64,000 bases of DNA from Aquiluna sp. (GCA_028822985.1 JAPKCK010000003.1:58046-122045); one strand, 5' to 3'. Counted from the stretch's first letter, positions 32,581 through 42,774 are shown. Translations and numbers: made by a program. The notes: generated from the letters alone by a model not told the origin.

Positions 32581-33648
32581 TTAGGCCTGAGGCCCAAACT
32601 CTGCCGAGCTAGCCGGAATGGCCTTTTCGTCCCCGAACAGAAAATGCCGGCTCATGTCGGGGGAGTATTTAGATAAGTAAGTCTCTCTTCCAAGATACTC
32701 GGCCAGTTGTCGATGATGGATAACGCTTGCACCGCAGCAAAGACCGATGACCTTCACCCCGATGCCAAGCACAAATTCTCCAAACTCAGCGGTCTCATAT
32801 CGGTTGGAATTTTGAGCTTCCAGCGCGTCTGGAAAGGTTCTCTCATGCCGGAGAACTGCCGTGTTTAGTGGGTCGGGCAGATTAAATAGCGTTGGGTGTT
32901 TCGCGGTTGTGCGATACGTTGCCGGCATGGCGCAAACGTAATGCCCTCTGGTTGCCTCGACTATTGCTTCCACTATGGGTCGTATTGTTTGGGGACCGTG
33001 AAAACAGTTAGTTCCCACCACATCGGCTCCAGCTTCAGCCAGAGCTCTGCATGCATCCTGCGCTGAAACTCCATCCCGCAGCACACCCTTCGCGAAAATC
33101 GCAACATTGATGATTGAGGGCAGCCCTGCGAGCTGTATTTCTTCGAGCGCTATCTTTGCCTCTTCGAAGTAGTACATAGTCTCGGCCACAATAAGGTCGG
33201 CGCCCTCTTCCTTCGCCCAGCTAATCATCTCGCGATACATCATTCGGACTGCCGATTTCGAAGACTCATCAGCCGGGTCGAAGATGTTCGAATTTGAAAT
33301 GTTTCCTGCTACATAAATGTCTCGTGACTGAGCTGCTCGCTGTTCGTTAGCCGCCTCTACGGCGATTGCCATAGCAGCCCTGTTTAGTGGCTCAAGCAGA
33401 TCCTCCTGCCCTAAAAGCTTCATCTTTTCACGATGACCGTTATAGGTAAATGCGAGAGCGATGTCACTGCCTGCTCTGAGAAAGTCGGTCGTGATTTGCT
33501 TGAGAATTTCCGGATGCTCGAGTGCCACCATCGGAACAAATTCACCTGCGGTTAGGTATCCGCGCCTCTCAGCTTCAAACAGGTAGCCGCCGGAGAGGAT
33601 TATCGGCGGCGTCTCGAGTAAGCGATCCAGGAAATTGAGTTTGTTCAT
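32581..33648 (-). CDS. Homocysteine S-methyltransferase family protein (BHMT/MmuM-like)
   Basis: Zn-ligand motifs VVGTNCFHGP and IGLCCGASVIHHRQLAEYLG, Hcy-binding domain. Confidence 0.85.
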   Translation of the reverse strand: MNKLNFLDRLLETPPIILSGGYLFEAERRGYLTAGEFVPMVALEHPEILKQITTDFLRAGSDIALAFTYNGHREKMKLLGQEDLLEPLNRAAMAIAVEAANEQRAAQSRDIYVAGNISNSNIFDPADESSKSAVRMMYREMISWAKEEGADLIVAETMYYFEEAKIALEEIQLAGLPSIINVAIFAKGVLRDGVSAQDACRALAEAGADVVGTNCFHGPQTIRPIVEAIVEATRGHYVCAMPATYRTTAKHPTLFNLPDPLNTAVLRHERTFPDALEAQNSNRYETAEFGEFVLGIGVKVIGLCCGASVIHHRQLAEYLGRETYLSKYSPDMSRHFLFGDEKAIPASSAEFGPQA

Positions 33649-33721
33649 AATGAGCCTCCGTTATCAAGGCTTACAGATGACATTCTTTCAAGCAAATTGA
33701 GTGAAACTTGGCGTAGTCCCG

Positions 33722-34507
33722 CTACAGAATCTGCGAAAGAAACTTCTTGGTTCGCTCTTCTTTGGGGTTGTCAAATATCTCTGATGGCGTCCCCACTTCG
33801 ACTATTTCACCCTTGTCCATGAATACCACCCGGTCGGCAACTTCGCGGGCGAAGCCCATTTCATGGGTTACCACAATCATGGTCATCCCGTCTTGCGCGA
33901 GCTCCTTCATTGCGTCCAGAACCTCATTGATCATTTCTGGGTCGAGCGCGCTAGTGGGCTCATCAAAAAGCATCACCTTTGGCGTCATGGCTAAAGCTCT
34001 TGCTAGTGCCACGCGCTGCTGTTGACCTCCGGATAGTTGGGCGGGAAATTTGTCTGCCTGCTCGGGAATCTTAACTCTCGTTAGCAGTTCCATTGCGAGC
34101 TCCTCGGAAGCAGATTTGGATAGACCGCGAACCCTTCTGGGGCCGATTGCAACGTTTGTCAGGACCGTGAGATGAGGGAACAAGTTGAAGTTTTGGAAGA
34201 CCATACCGGTTTCTTTTCGAATTTCCTGAATGTTTCGAATGTCCGTTGTCAGCGCAGTGCCATCCACCAAGATGTGGCCGTCATCGTGTGCCTCGAGCCT
34301 GTTGATGCAACGTATTAGAGTCGATTTACCCGAGCCCGAAGGGCCAATAACTACGACAACCTCTCTACGCCCGACTTGCATGTTTATGTTCTTTAGGGCC
34401 TCAAATTCCTTGAAGCGCTTATAGACACCGTCTATGACGATAATGGCATCATCGGAATCGCGTCCACCCGACATCTTGGATGCATCCTTGAATACTTCAT
34501 TGCTCAT
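33722..34507 (-). CDS. Amino acid ABC transporter ATP-binding protein (AapP/GlnQ-like)
   Basis: Walker [19 protein letters not shown], signature [16 protein letters not shown], Walker [15 protein letters not shown]. Confidence 0.95.
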   Translation of the reverse strand: MSNEVFKDASKMSGGRDSDDAIIVIDGVYKRFKEFEALKNINMQVGRREVVVVIGPSGSGKSTLIRCINRLEAHDDGHILVDGTALTTDIRNIQEIRKETGMVFQNFNLFPHLTVLTNVAIGPRRVRGLSKSASEELAMELLTRVKIPEQADKFPAQLSGGQQQRVALARALAMTPKVMLFDEPTSALDPEMINEVLDAMKELAQDGMTMIVVTHEMGFAREVADRVVFMDKGEIVEVGTPSEIFDNPKEERTKKFLSQIL

Positions 34508-35688
34508 CGAATACCAACTCCTAGTTTCTTTTCTATTCTTTGGCTTTCCCTGCTCATTACATATGACCCAACCCAGAACAATAGGCCCACAAATGCGAGA
34601 GATTCATAGATCAGGCCCTGTCCGAGGTAATCATCCTGCTTGGTTATGGCTGTACCAACATTTAGCAGATCAAATACGCTAAGCGCGACGCCGGCAAGAG
34701 TGGTGTCCTTGAAAAGCGAGATGAATTGACCTATCTGGGCAGGTATAACGTTTCTAAGCGCCTGGGGGAGGGTAATCAGGAAGGTGATCTTGAACGTTGA
34801 AAGGCCGAGCGCCTTGCCGGCCTCAGCTTGACCTTTCGGAATCGACTGTAATCCGCCCCTTATTACTTCCGCCAAATACGCCGCGGTAAACAAGGTGAAG
34901 ACGGTTACCGCCCGGAAGATTGCATCGGGTGCGATGCTCGCCGGTATAAAGAACTCCAGTGCCACACCCGCTAGCAGCAGGAGCACAAAAAGTGGAGCGC
35001 CTCGGAGCAGCTCGATGTATGCGGTGCATAGCCAACGAAGAAGGGGCAGTGTAGATCTCCTACCAAGAGCCAAAAGCACGCCAAGAGGGAAACTTAGTGC
35101 GATGCTGACCACGGCGAGGTAGAAATTAATGAGGAATCCACCCCACTCTTCGAGCGCGGCCTGACCCATTGTCAGGAAAATTAGTACCAATGGCAATGTT
35201 GCATTGATTGTCACCCACAGCCATCCGGGTAACTTCCTGAGTGAAGCGTTGCGCCTGGCTCGGCCAAAAAGCCTTCCTCCGAGTATCGCAAGTAATACGT
35301 ATGCGCCAAACAGAATGGCATCAAGATCCCCAGCAAGTACGATCAGGAATGCTGATGTGGCAATAATCAGGCCAAAGCGCTGAAATAGCTCCCAGAGTCT
35401 GCCGGCAAGTCTTGGCGTGGTTTCGACCGTGCGAGAGACCCCCGAAGCTAGGCTCGCTATCGAGAAGCAGGTCGCCAAAATCGAGAAACCAACAAGGAAC
35501 ATCATGTCCTCGGGAAAGCGACCAACCAGAAGAATTTTTAGGTTGACCTGAATAATTTCCCAGCGCCCAGTGATGAATACGAATTGAAATACCTGAAGGA
35601 CAACGAAACCGAGGATGCTGGCCGAGACTACTGTGAGTATCGAGTCGGTAATCGACCTAAAAAGGTTTCTTCTAATCCAAGTAATCAT
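34504..35688 (-). CDS. Amino acid ABC transporter permease (AapM-like)
   Basis: [43 protein letters not shown] permease motifs; long N-terminal extension. Confidence 0.9.
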   Translation of the reverse strand: MITWIRRNLFRSITDSILTVVSASILGFVVLQVFQFVFITGRWEIIQVNLKILLVGRFPEDMMFLVGFSILATCFSIASLASGVSRTVETTPRLAGRLWELFQRFGLIIATSAFLIVLAGDLDAILFGAYVLLAILGGRLFGRARRNASLRKLPGWLWVTINATLPLVLIFLTMGQAALEEWGGFLINFYLAVVSIALSFPLGVLLALGRRSTLPLLRWLCTAYIELLRGAPLFVLLLLAGVALEFFIPASIAPDAIFRAVTVFTLFTAAYLAEVIRGGLQSIPKGQAEAGKALGLSTFKITFLITLPQALRNVIPAQIGQFISLFKDTTLAGVALSVFDLLNVGTAITKQDDYLGQGLIYESLAFVGLLFWVGSYVMSRESQRIEKKLGVGIR

Positions 35689-36848
35689 CGTTCCACCAGT
35701 GCAAGTCTTCTGTTGAAAAAGTTCACGACGAGGCTAGTTACTAGCGAAATTGCAAGATAAACAAGCAATGTTAGAGAGAAAGCGGGCACCGCAGGGGAGC
35801 CATTACCCACCGTAATTTGGGCGATCTGGGTCAGCTCAAAGTAACTGATGGTTGCTCCCAGCGATGAATTCTTAATAAGGTTCAGGTATTGGTTTCCAAG
35901 CGCCGGCATGGCTATACGGAATGCCTGAGGAAGAATGATCAGTCTCATTTTTTGAGAGCCGCTTAGTGCAATGGCATCCGCGGCTTCCCCTTGACCTTTG
36001 GACACAGCAAGAATCGAACCACGCACAATCTCTGCGATGTGGCTGCTTGTGTAAATAACCAGAGACGCAACCAGAGCAAAGAATGATGGGTCCAGTCTTA
36101 GTCCGCCGGTGGTTCCCCTGCCATCAACGTAAGGCAGTTCCCAGCCGTATCCAAAAAGCAGCCAAATCAGAACCACCAAGACCAGGAACGAGATTATTCC
36201 AAAAAGCCATGCTCGGTCTTGCTTTCCACTCTTATCAGCCTGCCTGATTCGAACTCGTGCTACCACGAACGCAATCAGTGCAGCACTAACGACTCCAATT
36301 GCCAGTTGAGCGGGGGAGCCGATGAACCAAGGGATAGCGATGCCGCGGTTGGAGATGACAAATAGATCAAGTGGTAACCACGCATTTTCAATTCTGGGGA
36401 AGGCCTGCAAAACGACTGCAAGGTTCATGAACGTCAGCAGCAGAAGCAGTGGCAGGTTTCGAACCAACTCAACATAGACAGTGCCGAGCGTTCTGACCAT
36501 AAAGTTTTTAGAGAGCCTGGCTATACCAATCAAGGTGCCCAGAATTGTGGCCAGCACGACTCCTATAAATGCGACGCGGAGGGTATTTAGAAAACCCTCG
36601 ACGAAGGCGTCTCGAACAGGTTGCGATTGGTCTAGGTCGTTTCCTGGAATCGTAAAGTTTGCGGGATTGTCAAGAAAGCGAAGATCGGTTTGAATGCTGC
36701 TCTTAGCTACATTCTCTTGATAATTGCCATAGAGCCAGTAGAGCAAAGCGAACACCGCGAAAAGGGCAAGTAATTGCAGTACCCATTTGAGGGTTCTTAT
36801 GTCTCTAAAAAATGGAGCTTTTGAAGGTGTGCTCAATTGAGGGCTCAT
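35685..36848 (-). CDS. Amino acid ABC transporter permease (AapQ-like)
   Basis: YVELVRNLPLLLLLTFMNL, EIVRGSILAVSKGQGEAADAIALSGSQKMRLIILPQAFR. Confidence 0.9.
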   Translation of the reverse strand: MSPQLSTPSKAPFFRDIRTLKWVLQLLALFAVFALLYWLYGNYQENVAKSSIQTDLRFLDNPANFTIPGNDLDQSQPVRDAFVEGFLNTLRVAFIGVVLATILGTLIGIARLSKNFMVRTLGTVYVELVRNLPLLLLLTFMNLAVVLQAFPRIENAWLPLDLFVISNRGIAIPWFIGSPAQLAIGVVSAALIAFVVARVRIRQADKSGKQDRAWLFGIISFLVLVVLIWLLFGYGWELPYVDGRGTTGGLRLDPSFFALVASLVIYTSSHIAEIVRGSILAVSKGQGEAADAIALSGSQKMRLIILPQAFRIAMPALGNQYLNLIKNSSLGATISYFELTQIAQITVGNGSPAVPAFSLTLLVYLAISLVTSLVVNFFNRRLALVER

Positions 36849-36898
36849 TTTACCGAGCCCTCAATTGAGTTACCTGTTGTCGTAATGACGGTGTTTAT

Positions 36899-38005
36899 TT
36901 AACGGTAAGGAGGTGCGTAGAGAATGCCACCATCGTTCCACAATGAGTTCAGACCGCGGTCTAGTCCCAGTGGGGTTAGGTGACGAGCAAATATCTCTCC
37001 GTAGTTTCCGACTTGCTTGACTACTTGGTAAGCAAAGTCAGTAGGCAATGAAAGGTTCGGATCTAGAACAGCCGCTCCGTCGCTACCTGGAACGTCAGCT
37101 CCAAGGAAGCGAAGTATTCCGACGTCCTCTGTTGTGTCGCGAATGCTGTCAACGTTTGCACTGGTGATTCCAAACTCTTCAGCCTGGATTGTAGCCAGTA
37201 TTGCCCAGTTGACTGCCTGAGCCCAAGCAGTGTCACCGTCAAGGACGGCTGGTGCTAGTGGCTCCTTTGAGAACACCTCTGGAAGGATCATGAGAGATTC
37301 GCTTCCGTCTGGGTAAGCAGAACGAAGCCCGGTTAGCTGGCTAACATCTGATGACCAACCGTCACACTGACCGGCAAGGAAAGCCTCCAGAATTAGGTCG
37401 GTCTCGTCAAATGAACGAATTTCCCAATCTAGACCTAGGCGAGACGACTCAAGAGCGGCGTTGCCCTCCGTAGTTGTGCCCTTGGCTACACAGATGATGG
37501 CGCCATCCATTTCGCTGATCTTCATGTAACCACTGTCCGAGGTCACCATCATTCCTTGGCCATCGTAGAAGGTTGGCTGAAGGAAGTTTGCACCCTCGCT
37601 ACCATCCCTTGTCGCAGTCCAGGTGGTGTTTCGGACTAGAACGTCGATCGCGCCGCTCTGAAGAGCAGTGAAGCGGTCTGCAGTTTCTAGGTCGATCATT
37701 TCAACCGCAGTGGCATCTCCTAGGACAGCTGCGGCAATTACGCGACAGAAGTCAGAGTCGAACCCAACATGCTCACCGGCGTCGTTTAGAACTGCAAAGC
37801 CCGGAAGGGCGTCGCGAGTTCCACAACGTACTGAGCCTGCAGCGATAACGCTATCTAGCAGTGAACCTGCGGCCTCAGTAGTAGTAGTAGTTGTTGTCTC
37901 TGTTGCAGCAGGGGTTGTCGTCTCAGCCTCGGTGCTGGCACAACCTGCCAAAAATAGTCCCGCAGCTGAAGCAACTGCAAGAACTGATAATGATTTGCTT
38001 TTCAC
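36899..38005 (-). CDS. Amino acid ABC transporter substrate-binding lipoprotein (AapJ/BztA-like)
   Basis: GTG at 38005 with upstream GGAGAC; lipobox LAGC; VRCGTRDALPGFAVLN, GFDSDFCRVIAAAVLGD, DRFTALQSGAIDVLVRNTTWT. Confidence 0.92.
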   Translation of the reverse strand: MKSKSLSVLAVASAAGLFLAGCASTEAETTTPAATETTTTTTTEAAGSLLDSVIAAGSVRCGTRDALPGFAVLNDAGEHVGFDSDFCRVIAAAVLGDATAVEMIDLETADRFTALQSGAIDVLVRNTTWTATRDGSEGANFLQPTFYDGQGMMVTSDSGYMKISEMDGAIICVAKGTTTEGNAALESSRLGLDWEIRSFDETDLILEAFLAGQCDGWSSDVSQLTGLRSAYPDGSESLMILPEVFSKEPLAPAVLDGDTAWAQAVNWAILATIQAEEFGITSANVDSIRDTTEDVGILRFLGADVPGSDGAAVLDPNLSLPTDFAYQVVKQVGNYGEIFARHLTPLGLDRGLNSLWNDGGILYAPPYR

Positions 38006-38148
38006 GTGTCTCCTTTCAATGGAGAACCATCGCGCTCCGAAAATTCTTCGAGAGCGGCAAGCCCCAATTGGGTTTGTAAGCAAAGACTATTCCCGGTCCT
38101 GCTGGTACCCCATCGGCGAGGGCTGATTGTTACCGAAGCGTGACGGAC

Positions 38149-38742
38149 CTACAGAGTCTTTTCGAGGTAGCAATTTGCACAAAGAGACTCGTAGGTAACT
38201 TGGTCACCGTCAATAGCGACCTGCTCACCATCGAAGATAAATACCCCATTTAGTAGGCGGCCGTTGAACATGGCCTTGCGACCGCAGCGGCATATCGTCT
38301 TTAGTTCTTCTAGGCTGTGCGAAATCTCGAGAAGCCTTTTGCTCCCCGGAAAGCTAAGGGTCTTAAAGTCGGTGCGAATTCCGTAGGCCAATACCGGTAC
38401 TCCATCAAGCACCGCAATCTCGAGACACTGATCTACTTGTTCGGGGGTCAGAAATTGGGCCTCATCTAAAAGCAAGCACGCTATTTTCTTGTTCTCAGCT
38501 CGGTTCAAGGACTCTGCTTCGCTTGAAAACTTTTCGCGCAGGTTCTGGGTCGGGGTAATCAGGAAATCAACGTCTCTAGATACGCCCAGTCTGCTAACGA
38601 TGGACTTATCGCCCTTGGAGTCAACGGATGGCTTAGCAATCAGAACGTGCTGAGCTCGTTCCTCGTAGTTGTAGGCAGCCTGAAGCAGGGCGGTGGACTT
38701 GCCGGAATTCATGGCCCCGTAGCGAAAATAAAGTTTGCTCAT
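38149..38742 (-). CDS. tdk: Thymidine kinase
   Basis: YFRYGAMNSGKSTALLQAAYNYEERAQ, LLLDEAQFLTPEQV, CRCGRKAMFNGRL. Confidence 0.95.
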   Translation of the reverse strand: MSKLYFRYGAMNSGKSTALLQAAYNYEERAQHVLIAKPSVDSKGDKSIVSRLGVSRDVDFLITPTQNLREKFSSEAESLNRAENKKIACLLLDEAQFLTPEQVDQCLEIAVLDGVPVLAYGIRTDFKTLSFPGSKRLLEISHSLEELKTICRCGRKAMFNGRLLNGVFIFDGEQVAIDGDQVTYESLCANCYLEKTL

Positions 38743-38809
38743 AACTTCTAGATGTTATCGGCAGAAACCTTCCTAGGCTCCCGCTGTTGGCAAGTGGCTC
38801 AAAAACACT

Positions 38810-38839
38810 TTGACTTTTCTAGACGTGGAGGTTTATCCT
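38810..38839 (+). promoter_or_regulatory. Sigma70-type promoter for the DUF3145-like gene
   Basis: TTGACT (38810-38815) - 18 nt - TATCCT (38834-38839). Confidence 0.5.
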
Positions 38840-38910
38840 CAAGGCAACGATTCAGGACATTGGGGAAGATGTTTATCTGAATCGGAGGTAGAAAACTGGA
38901 CAACTGTCTA

Positions 38911-39360
38911 TTGTGGGTTCTTTCTTGCCCGCAAGATAAGTGCAAGGAAATAGATGAAATCCTTGCGCGATTTTCTACGTCCAGAGCATGGTTTGCTCAG
39001 CCAGCATTACCGTCGACCTATCAACTCCAGACAAGATTAAGGTGCCCCCCTGGCGCTTGTGCCGATCTGGCCTCTGAGTTTTTCAAGCAGGGTATTATTT
39101 GCGAAATTGAAAGCCGGGGGACTGAGGATGAGCGCTATTTAGTCCACCCGAGGCTAGGCATTCATCGACAAGGCATTGACGCATCTGGAGAGCCAGTTAT
39201 CAGAATCGGGCAAATCCAAAGTTTTCTCACTCAGTCTCAGGGCAACATGGCTGAATTTGCTAGGCAGCTAAGGATTGCTGAGGGCCAAGCCTGGTTTGAT
39301 ATCTTTGAACCATTGAGGCTGTTCCCTGAAGGTGTGCGGCTGTTACCAAAAGCCGTTTAG
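38911..39360 (+). CDS. DUF3145-like protein of unknown function (start may be upstream at 38896)
   Basis: WFAQPALPSTYQLQTRLRCPPGACADLASEF and RYLVHPRLGIHRQGIDASGEPVI resemble actinobacterial DUF3145 proteins encoded near fab genes. Confidence 0.7.
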   Translation: MWVLSCPQDKCKEIDEILARFSTSRAWFAQPALPSTYQLQTRLRCPPGACADLASEFFKQGIICEIESRGTEDERYLVHPRLGIHRQGIDASGEPVIRIGQIQSFLTQSQGNMAEFARQLRIAEGQAWFDIFEPLRLFPEGVRLLPKAV

Positions 39361-40589
39361 ACGTTACGGAATGCCAGAACAGCGTTGTGACCCCCAAAGC
39401 CGAAGCTGTTGGATATCGCTATTGCTTCTGGCCTTTGTAGTCGTGCGACAGACCTTGGAACGTTCAACGGAATTGCCGGATCTTGGTTGTCAAGATTGAT
39501 AGTTGGAGGTACCTGCTGCTGCTTTAGCGCCAAAATCGTAAAGATGGCCTCGATTGCTCCGGCGCCGCCAAGCAGGTGTCCGGTGGAAGCCTTGGTAGCG
39601 GCTATCACCAGGTTGTCCGTGTGTGCTCCAAAAACTCTATTTATAGCCGTGTACTCGGCAATGTCCCCGACTGGCGTAGATGTTGCGTGGGCATTGACGT
39701 GTTCGACATCTGAAATTGACGCGTCTGCCTGTTTCAAAGCGTCTAACATTGCTCTCGCCGCGCCAGCACCCTCGGGATCTGGCGCCGTGATGTGATAAGA
39801 ATCACTTGTTACGGAGCCACCGACGATTTCGCAGTAGATTTTTGCTCCCCGAGACTGTGCGGACTCCAGTGACTCTAGAACTAGAGCGCCTGCGCCCTCA
39901 CCCATCACGAATCCGTCTCGGTCAGTGTCGTAGGGCCTAGATGCCGCCTCAGGCGTGTCATTTTTCTTGCTCAACGCATGCATGGCAGCGAAGGCCGCTA
40001 TCGGAAGCGGATGGATGGCTGCTTCGGCACCGCCGGCAACTACAACATCGGCCTCGCCTCGTTGAATTCTATGGAAAGCGTTGGCGATTGCCTCGTTTCC
40101 TGATGCACATGCGCTAACAGCTGTTCTTGCTCCACCCTTAGCGCCCAGCGCCATACCGATTGCTGCCGCTGGTCCGTTCGGCATAAGCATCGGAACAGTC
40201 ATAGGCAGCACTCGTCTTGGCCCACGCTCTTGGAGAGTACTCCACGCGTCCAGAAGAGTCTGTACTCCGCCAATGCCTGTGGCAAAGTCGACTGCCAGTC
40301 GCTCCGGGTCCACTTCTGGATTTCCGGCGTCTGCCCAGGCCTCTCTGGCCGAAATCAAAGCGAATTGGCTGGAGGGATCCAGTCTTTTGGCTTCTTGCGG
40401 GCTGAGAACAGTGCTGGCAGCTATCATCGCTTGACCGGCGAATGTTACTGGCAGTTCGTACTTAGCAACCCAGTCCTGCTCTAGCGTAGATACTCCACTT
40501 TCCCCCCGCAAGAGCGCTTCCCAAGTTGCCATGGCGTCACCGGCAAGGGGAGTTGTCGCCCCCATGCCTGTAACAACTACGCGCCGCAT
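39357..40589 (-). CDS. fabF: 3-oxoacyl-[ACP] synthase II
   Basis: VVVTGMGATTPLAGD, TAVSACASGNEAIANAF, VNAHATSTPVGDIAE, GHLLGGAGAIEAIFT, NSFGFGGHNAVLAF. Confidence 0.96.
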   Translation of the reverse strand: MRRVVVTGMGATTPLAGDAMATWEALLRGESGVSTLEQDWVAKYELPVTFAGQAMIAASTVLSPQEAKRLDPSSQFALISAREAWADAGNPEVDPERLAVDFATGIGGVQTLLDAWSTLQERGPRRVLPMTVPMLMPNGPAAAIGMALGAKGGARTAVSACASGNEAIANAFHRIQRGEADVVVAGGAEAAIHPLPIAAFAAMHALSKKNDTPEAASRPYDTDRDGFVMGEGAGALVLESLESAQSRGAKIYCEIVGGSVTSDSYHITAPDPEGAGAARAMLDALKQADASISDVEHVNAHATSTPVGDIAEYTAINRVFGAHTDNLVIAATKASTGHLLGGAGAIEAIFTILALKQQQVPPTINLDNQDPAIPLNVPRSVARLQRPEAIAISNSFGFGGHNAVLAFRNV

Positions 40590-40590
40590 T

Positions 40591-40839
40591 TTAGTCTTGA
40601 TTCGCCGTTATGTAGCTCACCGCGTCGCCCACAGTGATTAGGTTCTTTACTTCTTCATCTGGGATTTTTACGCTGAACTTGTCTTCGGCGTTGACCACGA
40701 TAGTCATCATCGATATCGAATCGATGTCTAAGTCGTCGGTGAACGACTTCTCCATTTGAACAGCTTCTGCTGCGATACCAGTCTCGTCGTTGACGAGCTC
40801 GGCTAGTCCAGCTAGTACCTCTTGCTGTGTATGTGCCAT
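40591..40839 (-). CDS. acpP: Acyl carrier protein
   Basis: 82 aa with phosphopantetheine site DDLDIDSISMMTIV. Confidence 0.95.
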   Translation of the reverse strand: MAHTQQEVLAGLAELVNDETGIAAEAVQMEKSFTDDLDIDSISMMTIVVNAEDKFSVKIPDEEVKNLITVGDAVSYITANQD

Positions 40840-40879
40840 GTGGGTTTCTCCTAATTGCTTCGTTAGTAACTGAATTATC

Positions 40880-41878
40880 TTATGGGAGTTCTACAACTTG
40901 GGCCGCGAAGGTGAGCCCCGCGCCGAAACCAATTTGCAGCGCATATCCTCCACTCGCTACCTTTTTCTCTTCGAGAATCCGGTGCATTGCGAGCGGAACG
41001 GAGGCAGCGGAGGTGTTTCCAGTCTCCACAATGTCCTTGGCGATAACCACGGAATCTGGAAGCTTCATCTGTTTTGCGAACTCGTCTATGATTCTCAAGT
41101 TTGCTTGGTGCATGACCAGAGCACTTAGATCGCTTGCTTCGATACCTGCAGCGTCAAGGGCCTCTTTGGCCACCTTGGACATTTCCCAAACGGCCCAGCG
41201 AAATACGGTCTGGCCTTCTTGAGTAAGGGTTGGCCATGGAGTTTTGCCGTCTCGGAAGTCCAAGATAGATCCGGTCATGCCGACTTTGTCCCAGCTTGAA
41301 CCGTCAGCACCCCAAATCGTCTTAGAAATTCCAGGGTGATCGCTAGCGCCAACTATTGCGGCGCCAGCACCGTCTCCAAGAAGGAAACTTATGGTTCTGT
41401 CAGTTGGTGAGATAAAGTCTGAAAGCTTCTCGGCACCGACTACCAGTACGTATTTGCACAATCCAGAACGAACTAAAGCATCCGCCTGGGCTATGCCGTA
41501 GCAATAACCTGCGCAGGCTGCGGAAATGTCATAGGCCGCCGCATCGTGAGCTCCAACCAGCTCCGACAGTAACGAGGCGCCAGAGGGGGTTTGGTAGGGA
41601 AACGAAATGGTGGCCAGGATGACCGCACCTATTTCGTTTGGGTCAACGCCAGATTTTGCTATTGCCTCTTTTGATGCCTCCACAGCCAGGTCCATCAGGG
41701 ACTGATCTTCGGCGGCTCTGGTCCGTGTTGCCACTCCGGTCCGCTGCTTAATCCACTCGTCAGAAGAATCAATCGGGCCAGCTATATCATCGTTGGTCAC
41801 AACCTGATTTCCTCTTGCGGCGCCCAGAGCATAAATGCGGGTGTGGGCCACCGGAATGGATTCTTGGAGCTGTTTCAT
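40880..41878 (-). CDS. fabH: 3-oxoacyl-[ACP] synthase III
   Basis: AYDISAACAGYCYGIAQADALV, LVMHQANLRIIDEFAKQ, ETGNTSAASVPLAM. Confidence 0.95.
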   Translation of the reverse strand: MKQLQESIPVAHTRIYALGAARGNQVVTNDDIAGPIDSSDEWIKQRTGVATRTRAAEDQSLMDLAVEASKEAIAKSGVDPNEIGAVILATISFPYQTPSGASLLSELVGAHDAAAYDISAACAGYCYGIAQADALVRSGLCKYVLVVGAEKLSDFISPTDRTISFLLGDGAGAAIVGASDHPGISKTIWGADGSSWDKVGMTGSILDFRDGKTPWPTLTQEGQTVFRWAVWEMSKVAKEALDAAGIEASDLSALVMHQANLRIIDEFAKQMKLPDSVVIAKDIVETGNTSAASVPLAMHRILEEKKVASGGYALQIGFGAGLTFAAQVVELP

Positions 41879-42774
41879 TTAATAACCCTCTCGAAATCAG
41901 TTGGCACCTTCAAGGCTATCGGGTTCGCATTGGGGACCGCTCTTTTTACTAGTCCCGTGAGTGCTCCGGCAGGAGGTAATTCAACAAAATCGAACTGCTC
42001 TTCTGGAAGGTTGGCCATGCACAAGTCCCAACGAACAGGCGCTGTTACCTGGCTGACAAGAGAGTCAATAAATTTTTGTCCACTGCCACAGAGTTGACCA
42101 TCGACGTTGCTCCAAAGCTTCATTATCGGATCCGATACAGCGACTTCGCGAACTGCCTCGGCCAACTCCAGGCGAGCTGAATCCATGTAGCTGGTGTGGA
42201 AGGCACCTGCCACTTTAAGCTCAATAACTCGAGTTTTGGTTGGTGGTGAAGCAATTAGGAGAGCTATCTTGCCTTTGTCTCCTGCAGCAACCAGTTGGCC
42301 GGCACCATTGTGATTGGCTATCTCAAGACCTATTTCTCGAACCGCAAGCATTACTTCAGTGGAGTCTCCGCCAAGGATTGCCGCCATGCTTGTTGGCTGC
42401 TCGGCAGCAGCCTTAGCCATTGCTCGGGCACGGATAGCCACAAGCCTGATAGCTTCCTCGTCCGAAATAACTCCGGTTATTGCGGCAGCTGCAAATTCGC
42501 CAACCGAGTGACCGAGAACTCCCGCGACGGGGGAGTCGCGAAACAATGTCCTGTAGGCGGCAATTGAAGAGGCCACGATAAGCGGCTGAGCAATCGCCGT
42601 GTCCTTAATTTGGGCGTCGTCCGCTGTGGTTCCCAGGCTCACAAGGTCAAGGCCGCTGGCCGATGAAAGTTTTTCCAACTCGGACCGGAACCCTTGGACT
42701 TCTGTAAGCCATGGGCCAAGAAAACCGGCTGACTGGGAGCCTTGACCTGGGCACGCGGCGATCCACATTGTCAT
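41875..42774 (-). CDS. fabD: Malonyl-CoA:ACP malonyltransferase
   Basis: CPGQGSQSAGFLGPWL, VLGHSVGEFAAAAITG, GAFHTSYMDSA. Confidence 0.95.
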   Translation of the reverse strand: MTMWIAACPGQGSQSAGFLGPWLTEVQGFRSELEKLSSASGLDLVSLGTTADDAQIKDTAIAQPLIVASSIAAYRTLFRDSPVAGVLGHSVGEFAAAAITGVISDEEAIRLVAIRARAMAKAAAEQPTSMAAILGGDSTEVMLAVREIGLEIANHNGAGQLVAAGDKGKIALLIASPPTKTRVIELKVAGAFHTSYMDSARLELAEAVREVAVSDPIMKLWSNVDGQLCGSGQKFIDSLVSQVTAPVRWDLCMANLPEEQFDFVELPPAGALTGLVKRAVPNANPIALKVPTDFERVIK

